A stretch of 64,000 nucleotides of DNA. It comes from Steinernema hermaphroditum. Taxonomy: Eukaryota > Nematoda > Chromadorea > Rhabditida > Steinernematidae. The stretch is from positions 992,001 to 1,056,000 of the forward strand of contig CM059622.1 in the NCBI GenBank assembly GCA_030435675.1, in the 5' to 3' direction. Position 1 is the stretch's first letter; each line of letters starts with the position of its first letter. The notes under the pieces were generated by a model, which was not told the origin of the DNA, did not search any database, and saw only the letters and a program-made list of their open reading frames with translations. A program made the position numbers and the translations under genes. Positions 28,107 to 37,017 of the stretch are shown one piece after another.

Positions 28107-28729
28107 GGCGACAGCTGGTGTGTTCTGCGGGTCGTCGCCTGCAGATTCGATCTTCGTGAGGCGGTTATTTGTTTGATCAACCGCTTCGGCCAGGAATGTG
28201 CATTCTGTGGTCAGGTGTTTGGCTGTCTCCTTGAGTTTCGCCTCAAGGGCTTGGATTCGTTCAGTGAGAATCCTTTCGACGTCGCTGACTGAACGGGCGA
28301 CGTGGCGGATGTCTCGAGAGCAGATGTCTTCGAGCTTCTCGCACCGGGATTTTCTGGAGATCCGGGAAGGTCACCATCGCTTTGAGCGACTGGTGTCAGT
28401 ACAGTTTTCCGTCGAAGACGGTGTTCTTGTTGCCTGCCATCGGAGGCAAATATTCGCGAGGTGTTAAGTTTCAACAAGTGACGGGTGCCCCTCGGGGTAC
28501 TCGTGTAGTACACGGACGCGATTTTTTTTTTATTTTACTATTGACGAAACGATTCAGTACGTGCGGCGTTGTTCCACTTGGCGCGCGAGAAATAGGCGCA
28601 AGACAAAAAGAGAGAATGAAGGTGCGAACTGTGCGCACGGAGGCGGAAGGGCCTAACCAGAGGGCGATGGCTCTTGCGAGCTGCTACCAGTGAAAACTAT
28701 GTGATTGGAACTAGGAGTGGAATCTGAGG

Positions 28730-30543
28730 GCGTCATGACATAAGAGCGCCGGATTTAAGCGCGCCGAAATAAGCGCGCCGTCATAAGCGCGCCGTCATAA
28801 GCGCGCCGTCATAAGCGCGCCGTCATAAGCGCGCGCCGTCATAAGCGCGCCGTGACACAAGCGCGCCGTCATAAGCGCGCCGCGACACAAGCGCGCCGTC
28901 ATAAGCGCACCGGCAGAAGGGGTGGTCTCGACACGATGCATATGTACAGTATCTGTTCTCGATTCTTTCGTCTCTGCTATGAATCCGCCCTCATTTTCTA
29001 CTTTTCGCGTCCTTTCTGAACGCTTCTGTACGATATGGGATCTGAGGCCCTGCGACAAGAAGAGGAAGAGGTGTTTCGTAGATTCAAGCGTGGTTCATCA
29101 AGCGGTCGACATGTGACTTCCGAAGCCGAGGAAACTGATCGTTTGCTGCTTGAAGGACCCCTTCCATCCCCAATTGAAGAATCCGACGCGAGGGAAACAG
29201 AAGATGAAGAGCAGGACACTGCGGCGTTCTTCATCGAAGAGCGCGAGAAAGAGGCCAATGATTACCGGCGGCTATCAAACGGAGGTGAGTGCATCTTGAG
29301 TAGGTGATGCAGCTGACATATGTCTTCAGATATAGAATTCGAGAGGTCGTCTTCCCGGAATAATCGCATCCACCGTGAGACGTTTGGAACTGGCGTCTTT
29401 TCTCGAAACGGCCATTCGTATAGAAGGGATCGCAGTAAGCCTCTGAAAACCGGCTTGCACTCCTATCGGTGCGTTGAAAAGTTGTGCACAGGCAGAGCAC
29501 ATATCGACGAAGCCACGGGCGTGGGCCGTCTTACAAGAGATCACAATCATAACCCTTGTTATTCAGATGTGCAGGTTAGTCCCGTGAAATGTTGTGTTCC
29601 CAGAATTCTTGTTAATCTACGAAGCGCAAGGGATGCACTTGCCCGTGGAGCAAGGATATCCGCTGGTATCGTCGGGTCTCGTCCACGTGCCGCAACAAGA
29701 GATGCAGTCCATGCTATCAGAAGTACGCTCTCCGACGAAGCCTTGGCCAGTGCAGCTGATACTGGAGCGTTTGAACGTAACTACCAGAGGACCAAACGAC
29801 GAGTTGCGCAGAAAGATGGCGTAAGCCTAAGGATTCCACCTTGTTGCCCGAGCTCCACCGTATGCGCCTCTACAAGAATCTTCGTTTCTCCAACGCAAAC
29901 GACGGAGTCACCGCGTTCGACGTTGATGCTGTGCCTTGCATCGAAGACAGAAAAACGCCGTCGACTACGGTCTGGCGCAGTGCCTTTCTGTACTCATAAG
30001 AGGTCCGGCGCGGCGTACTGTCGTTGATTCAAGAAGATAAACCGTACAAACGGTAAATCAGTAAAAGGATAAAACATCACCATCAAAGTCAACCCGATAA
30101 GTAGACTTCATTAATTAGCACGATGTGATTAATGAGTAGCTCCCTTATTTATAGCCGTGACTTCCGGCTCCACATTTTCGCGCCGCATCGCATCGCCCGT
30201 AACCCGTATCGTGTCGAAACCACCCCTTCTGACGGCGCGCTTGTGTCGCGGCGCGCTTATGTCGCCGCGCGCTTCTGACGGTGCGCTTATGACGGCGCGC
30301 TTGTGTCGCGGCGCGCTTATGTCGCGGCGCGCTTATGTCGCCGCGCGCTTCTGACGGTGCGCTTATGACGGCGCGCTTGTGTCGCGGCGCGCTTATGTCG
30401 CCGCGCGCTTATGACGGCGCGCTTATGTCGCCGCGCGCTTATGTCGCGGCGCGCTTATGTCGCGGCGCGCTTATGTCGCGGCGCGCTTATGACGGCGCGC
30501 TTATTTCGGCGCGCTTAAATCCAGCGCTCTTATGTCGTGTCAC
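28730..30543. mobile_element. Mutator-like element with tandem-unit inverted repeats and FLYWCH gene
   Basis: Left end 28730-28915 and right end about 30225-30543 are inverted relative to each other. Outermost they share CATAAGAGCGC(C/T)GGATTTAAGCGCGCCGAAAT in short blocks, then arrays of a 13-15 bp unit (ATAAGCGCGCCGTC and variants CGAC, TGACAC, GCGAC). The right array is longer (about 18 units against about 9). The centre carries a FLYWCH-type zinc-finger gene. Long inverted ends plus a FLYWCH finger suit the MULE superfamily. No DDE catalytic domain is visible, so it is non-autonomous or degraded. A solo copy of its end lies at 35948-36004. Confidence 0.78.
29035..30027 (+). CDS. FLYWCH zinc-finger protein of the Mutator-like element
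   Basis: Exon 1 is 29035-29284 and exon 2 is 29330-30027, with a 45-nt intron and consistent phase, giving about 315 aa. Residues 1-83 are acidic and Glu-rich. The FLYWCH finger is near residues 100-155, with the metal ligands in YRCVEKLCTGRA and RDHNHNP (C-x4-C, H-x-H). Next comes ARDALARGARISAGIVGSRP and a helical segment (STLSDEALASAADTGAFERN), the usual linker after FLYWCH in nematode MULE-type proteins. The catalytic MULE domain expected afterwards is absent, and the C-terminus is probably out of frame. The role would be DNA binding, perhaps of the element ends. Confidence 0.65.
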
Positions 30544-30779
30544 GTGTTGTGCCACTTGGTTTGGCGAGGGCAGTAAACCTTTGGTGAGTGTGCGGCGTCA
30601 CTAGTCAGAGGTAGAGCTGACCTCTTGCCTCGAACTGACAGCTACCGTATTCACAGGACTTCATAAAACGTCCGTGCGTCAGCTTTTAGGTGTCGAGTCC
30701 CGCATCCTCTTTCATTAATTTCCTGATTGACCCTTCAGTGATTTCGTGCTCTTTGGCCAGTTATCTCATGGAACTGTCC

Positions 30780-31155
30780 GGAAAACGCCTCTTACTTCCG
30801 AGTGTCTTTTCTGTACAACAGAGGCCAGAGGGCGCTCTACGAGCGGAGTTTGTGGGGAAGCGGCAAGCGCATAATGTGGGATCGAGAGGAAAGAGCTCGT
30901 AGCACAACTAGAAGAGCTAGCACGGATTGCGCAGGGGAGGACATCATCTACCCTTGTCTCATGATTGTCTTTTATGCTCTTCTGTTTTACAGGTTTTACA
31001 TGCTCCCATAACTGCATCATTCAGCAACTCATGTAAGAGGCTAACAAAAAGCAGCTGATCATTAAAGGGACCGGAAAAGATTCAGCTGCCGGTCTTCGCC
31101 TTGGGAACTCCACTGGTGGCTTCTAGATTGCTAACTAACTGAAAAGAACACATAT
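30780..31155 (+). pseudogene. 3'-terminal fragment of the tail-anchored family
   Basis: Homology to the intact gene begins at codons for FRVSFLYNRG and runs through the shortened linker, a hydrophobic C-terminal helix (IIYPCLMIVFYALLFY), the stop and about 130 bp of 3' UTR including CAGCTGATCATTAAAGG. The linker lost its Ala-Ser-Thr repeats. The N-terminal 85% is missing. It sits just downstream of the Mutator-like element. Confidence 0.82.
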
Positions 31156-31604
31156 AAATAACAAGCATAACATATGCATTTCGAAGCATTTGGAATGTAA
31201 CAATGTGTTCAAAGGTAAATAACGATTTTGTTGCTTCGGAAACGACGAAGTCGACCACCCGACGGGATTTTGATTGTAATACGGCGACGATCTTCTCCAG
31301 TGGCGTTCACATGGTGGTCAAGAGCCTTTTTCTTCGTTTTCTGTTTGAGAGGGCAGCGCACATTTTCGCAAGACCTAAGAGAAATTTTTAGCGTAAGGAC
31401 AAATCAGGAGAGCAAGGACTTTTCGCTGACAGTTTCCCAATCGCTATCTGCTGCATTGGCGCTGCTTCCTCTGTTGGTAATTTCACCCCTAAAATGACTA
31501 CTTTAGAACGCACACAGGCATAAATGTCAGCTGACTCTTTGAGGCCAATTCCTTCTTCAGCCTTGTCCTGGATATGTTCCCCAGGATTCGATCTAGAATA
31601 ATGG
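31156..31604. other. Spacer, no gene seen
   Basis: Short overlapping ORFs on the plus strand (31203-31497) have no recognisable motif and no matching splice signals. I cannot assign a function to this stretch. Confidence 0.4.
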
Positions 31605-32165
31605 TTAGATAGGAATATGCCACAATCGCAAGCAAAACCTTTTCGCTGAATCCTTGGACAGCTTTCCGAGACTCAAACGACGGAAGCTGTTGGTAATGCT
31701 CCGAATACTGCCATTGTCACAGATGTCATTTCTGAAAGCGAATATCGAAAGGGAATAAAATTGAGTGACTGACTCTTTCTTGAACTCCTTGACCACGATG
31801 AAGTCATCAATACCTGCGACGATCTTGTCCGAACAGCTGCTATCGTGCACGCTATCCGTGCCATCGGATTCATCGTTCAAGTCAATGAGACACTTCATGT
31901 CGCCGTTTCGGTCGCGAGCATACAGCCGAGAGACCTTCGGCTTTTGCTTCTCGAGCGCTACGTCACTGAATCGTCTCTCCTCATCTGACGAGGATGACCA
32001 CACGCTCTTCCTTGATGACTTTAACTTTGCAGTCCTTTCGGCACGCTTGTCCTTCGTGTAGGATTCACATCGTCCACTGTAACCATGCACATAGATAAGA
32101 CGAGAAACGATTGCAATAACTTACGTTTCTTTGTTGGTTAGCTTCTCCTGCGCAGCCTCCCACAT
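31605..32165 (-). CDS. Tandem duplicate gene, downstream copy
   Basis: Exon 1 is 32125-32165 (MWEAAQEKLTNKET) and exon 2 begins at 32076, after a 48-nt intron. The frame stays open to the stop at 31605, or splices from 31814. The product is basic and Ser-rich: KDKRAERTAKLKSSRKSVW, SSSSDEERR, then KPKVSRLYARDRNGDMKCL and an acidic DESDGTDS tract. There is no signal peptide or known domain. It is a 465-bp tandem copy of the gene at 32214-32630, with divergent C-terminus. Confidence 0.6.
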
Positions 32166-32715
32166 TTTCAAATTTTTCGGCGAAGCTGGTCCTGAAAAAC
32201 GGCTGACTCTGCATCAAAACCGAAATGACATTAGCGCGTTTAAAAAGGCAATGAACGCGATGAAGACATCTGTACCTGTGACGATCTTGTCCGAACAGCT
32301 GCTACCGTGCACGCTATCCGTGCCATCGGATCGATCGTTCATCAAGTCAATGAGGCACTTCACGTCGCCCTTTCGGTCGCGAGCATACAGCCGAGAGACC
32401 TTAAGCTTTTGCTTCTCGAGCGCTACGCCACTGAATCGTCTCTCCTCATCTGACGAGGACGACCACACGCTGTTCCTTGATGACTTTAACTTTGCAGTCC
32501 TTTCGGCACGCTTGCCATTCGTGTGGGATTCACGTCGTCCACTGTAACCATACACATAAATAAGACGAGAAACGACTGCAATAACTTACGTGTCTTTGTT
32601 GGTTAGCTTCTCCTGCGCAGCGTCCCACATTTTCAAATTTGTCGGTGAAGCTGGTCCTGAAAAACGGCTGACTCTGCATCAAAATCGAAATGACATTAGC
32701 GCGTTTAAAAAGGCA
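31785..32715. repeat. 465-bp tandem duplication
   Basis: Two direct units repeat with a constant 465-bp offset, for example TCATCTGACG at 31981 and 32446, and GAAAAACGGCTGACTCTGC near 32199 and 32664. Identity is about 93%. Each unit includes one start codon, one intron and most of the coding sequence of the paired genes. Confidence 0.88.
32214..32630 (-). CDS. Tandem duplicate gene, upstream copy
   Basis: Exon 1 is 32590-32630 (MWDAAQEKLTNKDT) and exon 2 is 32541 down to the stop at 32214, or to a donor at 32276, with a 48-nt intron. The predicted product is about 120 aa and about 88% identical to its neighbour over the shared part. The alternative C-terminus without splicing ends in a short hydrophobic stretch. 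Both copies keep the splice sites and start codon, so both may be real. Confidence 0.6.
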
Positions 32716-33055
32716 ATGACTAGCCGGGTTTCATTGGACACGCCGTAATCAGAAGTAGTTATGCTACTGGAAGCGTACCAAACCAAATAAAGCTTTCGCT
32801 TTCACAAAGTACAAATCATAATAGTTCGCAGGTAGTAAACATGAGTCTACATCACAGTACAGTCGCAGAGCTCGCACAAAATCTTACATTTATTAATACG
32901 TACTTAAATAATATTAATCTAATTAGTATAAACCATAATACATGTTAAACCGATGAAGGCGGCGAACGTTCTGGAGTGTCCACGAAGTTACGCGCGGCAG
33001 GGCTGGTCAACGGTCTTTCCGCTTCCACACAGAGACGGGTTCCGTACAGCGACAA
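32716..33055. other. AT-rich spacer between tandem genes and HORMA gene
   Basis: AT-rich sequence with no gene seen. It probably holds the 3' UTR of the HORMA gene (minus) and the upstream region of the tandem pair. Confidence 0.4.
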
Positions 33056-34394
33056 CTAAACATTTCGCATTAAATCGTGCATATGGAAATCAGAGCATAC
33101 TCTTCGAGGCGTTGCTTCTAAGCGCTCATGAAGGTTCATTTCACGCACGTTGTCAGCCACTCCGCTAACGTTCAGGTGACTACCCCCACGCGGAACTTCA
33201 AGATCCGCAAAAACCCCCACGTTCGACCCATCCATTGCCGTTGCATTCATGGTGAACTCATCCTTCAACAAAACTGACTCCACGATCAGCTCCATTCCAT
33301 TTGCATGGTCCTGGTAGCCACTGACGCGCAATTTCTTGGGAGGACGTCCATCATGTTCAGTGAATTGAAAATCGCTGCCCTCCAGTGAGTGATGAAATCG
33401 TTTTCGGTTTAGCTGGAAATTACCTGAAACGTGAAAGGATGAACAAACATGGGAAGGACGATGCGATTCTACCAATAATCTTGGGATGTGTAGATAGACC
33501 CGCCATGCATGGAAGTTTCTCCAATTTCTCCATTGCTTTATTCAACGATCTCAGAAGCAACGACAGTCCATAACCGACATCCTCGTCGGTGTTGTATTGA
33601 CAGCGTGCAATTACTTGGTTGGAGGCGCTAAAATCATTTAGATAGATTTTGAACGATGCAAGCCAAATACTCACGATCGAATCTCAAACCCGGGATTTAT
33701 TTCACCATAGTAGAATTTGAAGCGGTAGATTTCGTACACATCCTGAAAGATCAAAACCATACAAGTTTCGAAAGCCAATCGACTACCGATTGGGGATTAG
33801 ATGGGTCGGCAACGACTCCGAAGTCCACTCCCGTCAGCTGAAATACAAACAATAATGGCTATATGTTAAGCATGCAGCAACCTTCTTCGCTTCCATCGGT
33901 TTTGTCAAATCATGCAGAACCTTGATGATTTTAATGTTTGCAGGATGATTTTTCTTCAGCATTTTGACCGCGATGGTTTTTGTGTTCGGGCCTACAAGCA
34001 ATTGCATAGATAACGTCCTGAAAATCCATAACCAACTGCTCGGTTTAACGCTTTTCTTGAGGGGTACATCCTCAAACATGTCTTGGAAGAAAATCCCACG
34101 ATTGTAGAGAATGCTACTGACTGCCGTCTTCAGGGCATTAGCGAGCCACTGAGTTTCCCTGTTCAGTTTTTTTTCTTGCCGCTTGAATATGTCTTCAGCC
34201 TAAATGATGAGCATTATTTAAGCGAAAATTTTATATGAAATTACCACATCGATGCAGATGATCTGCTTCGCAGAAGGAACATCCTTGTAACTTTCCGATG
34301 TATCAGGCTCAAAGTAGGTATCGGTGGACGCCTCTGGAAGCGGCTTTTGTTCAGGAATTGCCGACTTTTTCTTGGAACGTCCACGCGGAGCCAT
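33056..34394 (-). CDS. HORMA-domain meiotic chromosome-axis protein (HIM-3/HTP type)
   Basis: Six exons: 34245-34394, 33882-34199, 33787-33837, 33675-33742, 33473-33627 and 33056-33423, with introns of 44-49 nt and phases all consistent, encode 369 aa. After a basic N-terminus (MAPRGRSKKKS), the HORMA domain spans about residues 55-250. It includes the first helix (WLANALKTAVSSILYNRGIF), a VGPNTKTIAVKML segment and the strand DVYEIYRFKFYYGE typical of this fold. The C-terminal 120 residues are a variable tail (GRPPKKLRVSGYQD). HORMA proteins of the HIM-3/HTP-1/2/3 group build the meiotic axis through closure-motif binding. Length fits HTP-1/HIM-3 (about 290-350 aa). Assignment to HORMA is from motifs and is moderately firm; which paralogue it is cannot be told. 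Confidence 0.68.
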
Positions 34395-35024
34395 GTTTAA
34401 ACCCTTCAAAACGACATTCTTCCAATCCGTCACAAGAAAACACGTGGGAGAGCACCCCCGATACATGCGCGGAAGAAAGGCGATAAGACAGTCAGCGTTA
34501 TCCATGTAGGATCCAATATAAACCGCTTTCAGTTGTTGCAACGGCACAAATGAGACATTAGACCGTAGCGAATTTATGATAGCTAACAGACAAACTGTCT
34601 AGACAGAGAGGCTGGCCCCATGACAGGAACGACAACAGTCAAATTTCAAGCGAAAAGACAGTATTCGCCAGAAGCAGCAATTTACACGAATTATTCTCAA
34701 TAATCTACAAGCACCGACAAATGAGACAAAAGGCCGGCGTAATGCAACCAGCATATGCTACCAACTGCCACAATGAAATCATGAGCGCTCTTTCAAAGTA
34801 GCTTACCTCCAAATTTTGAGATAAACCAGGCATAGCTTTTCAAACACTATCGGAATCATAGCAAAATTTGTCAATTTACTCGACACCGTTTTCGTGCGTT
34901 CGTATTTCTCGCTAGCTGATACGCCATAAGATCGCGAACACAGGCATCCTATTTAACCGGTTCAACAATTTCTGGTTAAACACAAGGCTCTGGAAATTTT
35001 CCAAATTCGTAAACAACCGACTGA
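34395..35024. other. HORMA gene upstream region
   Basis: No supported gene. It holds the presumed promoter of the HORMA gene. Short ORFs on both strands lack features. Confidence 0.4.
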
Positions 35025-35228
35025 CGTATAGTCCATTTTTTTTTTTCGAACTCCACAAAAGCGATCAATCACAGCGCGGTGGGACCCAGAATTTGCTCTA
35101 GCGCATTGAAAGGAGCGAACGAACGCAAGAAATATTTGCCTTTCTTCAATGTGCTGGAGCGAATTCTCGGTCTCGCCGCGCGGTGATTGATCGCTTTTGT
35201 GGAGTTCGAAAAAAAAATGGACTATACG
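35025..35228. mobile_element. 204-bp fold-back element
   Basis: The arms CGTATAGTCCATTTTTTT and CGAACTCCACAAAAGCGATC recur inverted at the right end. Pairing extends about 95 bp with scattered mismatches to a centre near 35130. Flanking TA dinucleotides inside TATA/TATA would suit a Tc1/mariner-type MITE. Confidence 0.75.
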
Positions 35229-35369
35229 CGAAGCGCACGCATTAGCAAATGAAAACACTGCGGGGATAAGGTCTAGACAGACAAAGGATAAATCGTGGCA
35301 GGATTCGGCCCATTTTCAAATTCCGAGAAAACCAGACACTCGCGTGTACAGCGGCGTGGAGCAAGCTGA

Positions 35370-35818
35370 TGGTAACACAAACCTACAGGAATGCATCAAT
35401 TTCGTTCACGCTGCAGTGCCTGAGAGTAAAGCAAACGCCGACAAGCGACGTGCACAGAACATTTAATAAATAACAAAACTAAAATATTTACGACGATCCT
35501 ATGACTTCTCGTGGTGTAGCTGCACCATGAGCTCTTCTAGCCTCTCCTGGATGTGACGCACTTGTTCTGAAACGAGAGAGGTCATCGACGAACAGAAATA
35601 GCGTTGACATACTGAGTTCCTGTGCCAAATCGACCCGTTTCCCCGTAAGATGCTCTTTCTTCTTGTCGTTATCTTGCGCCCAATCGTCCAAAAGATCTTT
35701 GATCTCCCTTTCCAGGCGGCGGTGTTCTGCGTTCATGATTTGCTGACGAAGGGCGTTGCTCGTCATGCTCAGCATCTTCTCGATACGGTAGAAAAGAACG
35801 ACGACATGGCAGTTAAAA
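35370..35818 (-). pseudogene. eat-3/OPA1 3'-end fragment
   Basis: It matches about 38268-38782 of the full gene with small gaps. It covers part of the 3' flank, the last exon and most of the penultimate exon ([29 protein letters not shown]). It stops after GACATGGCAGT, where unrelated sequence begins. It is complementary to the fragment at 16421-17720, which starts about 45 bp before this one ends in gene coordinates. Confidence 0.88.
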
Positions 35819-35947
35819 CTAAAAAAAATCGCTCCCAATGGTGATGGAATTTGTAGCACTGAAGTGAAAAAGCACTGTAAGCAGCGTAGGCTGCACTTCG
35901 ACCACAAATCAGGCAAATCGATGTGGGGTCGGAGGGGCGTCATGAGT

Positions 35948-36004
35948 CATGACGGCGCGCTCATTTCGGCGCGCTTAAATCCGGCGCTCTTATGTCGTGT
36001 CACG
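35948..36004. mobile_element. Solo end of the Mutator-like element
   Basis: GACGGCGCGCTCATTTCGGCGCGC, TTAAATCCGGCGCTCTTATG and TCGTGTCAC, in this order, match the right terminus of the element at 30490-30543. No partner end or gene accompanies it, so it is a deletion relic or solo terminus. Confidence 0.8.
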
Positions 36005-36142
36005 ATCGGAGGAGTAGTCTCTGTGCAGGTTTCATCCTCATGTCAAACAAAATGTGCAAAATGGCAATTTCTTCTTTAATTGTGCGTCAGTACGATTCTT
36101 GTAGAAGAGAACAAATGCACCAGATAGGTTTTCTAAGAATAA

Positions 36143-36338
36143 AGCCTTGTTCATTCTCCCTCCGACGCGACGCGACGCGACGTGAGCCGACGTCGGCCGA
36201 CGTCGCGTCGCATCGCGTCGCGTCGGATCGGGTCGGAGGCAGAGTGAACACCCGTTCATACTCGTGAGCCGACCGTCGCGTCGCGTCGCATCGTGTCGCG
36301 TCGTGTCGCGTCGCGTCGGAGGGAGAATGAACAAGGCT
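36143..36338. mobile_element. 196-bp MITE with CGACG arrays and TAA target duplication
   Basis: The terminal repeats AGCCTTGTTCATTCTCCC with TCCGACGCGACGCG are perfect inverts over about 37 bp, and the inner DNA consists of CGACGCGACG/CGTCG units. Flanks are TAA on both sides (36140-36142, 36339-36341). A 3-bp TWA duplication suits the PIF/Harbinger group. Composition and the central GTGAACACCCGTTCA word link it to the 2.35-kb element at 22.9 kb. Confidence 0.85.
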
Positions 36339-37017
36339 TAAGAACAAGCAATCGTCCAAATCGACTCATTTGATTTGAGCTCGACTTCAACGATTTGCTT
36401 TGATCACCATATTCTGAGCTTTATCCTCTTCTAACTCTTTCGTCGAACAGAAAAAAAAGTGAGCAGCAGGCATAAAAGCCGTGGAACGTAAATCTCTGTA
36501 AGCAGAAGGTTTTCTGGATTCATTCCACCTCGTAGCTCTGTGGATAGCCCGGTTAACTCTTATCGCTCAAACAACATCAAGAACTCTACCGGTTTCTCAA
36601 ATTTTTCGACATTACCAACGGCTTGTGCAAAAAGGGACGATCAAGCCTTCGATGGGATGACAGTTGAAAGTGTGAAGGGAGGATGGCTGAGGGGAATACC
36701 CACCGGGCAGCAGTGCTTTGGTCACTTCCAGAGAGTCATTCACTGACCGTTTCATCAAGAAATGGGCTGCTTGCGAAAGCTTTGGCGCTTCTCTCCCGGA
36801 TCACCGATTGCCTTTTCTGTTTCGTTTTGTTCAACTGGAAGATCCTGCGGCAACGGCAAAAAGAAAAATCAAGTTTATAATCGGAACAAAACACTACAAA
36901 GGCTTTAAAGGGATTGGAAAGGACATAGCGTTACAGAAACGTCACACGAACATTTATCGAACTTCAAACGATTACTCCACTCCTTTATATCTTTGATTAC
37001 AGTAACTACAGTATTTG
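36339..37017. other. Spacer, no gene seen
   Basis: Three overlapping plus-strand ORFs (36540-36996) show no family features. It includes the 3' side of the minus-strand gene ending at 37018. Confidence 0.4.

Larger units (their letters stand above)
25930..28520 (-). mobile_element. Decayed gag-env retroelement without pol
   Basis: Reading 28520 to 25930 on the minus strand: a gag N-terminus beginning near 28440 (MAGNKNTVFDGK, stopped by an early TGA) with a coiled-coil segment, a gag body at 27005-27880, an envelope-like segment at 26400-27040, then unassigned ORF pieces to 25930. Neither protease, reverse transcriptase, RNase H nor integrase is found. I see no intact LTR pair. Several frameshifts make it inactive. 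It lies just 5' of the split family copy. Confidence 0.78.

Noticed and set aside
29574..29602. 29-nt GT..AG segment as an intron of the FLYWCH gene
   Set aside because: It is too short, and splicing it leads at once to a stop, while reading through keeps the FLYWCH linker in frame.
30157..30604. Repetitive ORFs (RLCRGALMS units) and a CRISPR-like look
   Set aside because: The repeats are 13-15 bp contiguous units without unique spacers, part of the terminal array of an element in a eukaryote.
36087..36359. ORFs rich in DATRRDATR
   Set aside because: They are translations of CGACG arrays in the 196-bp MITE.
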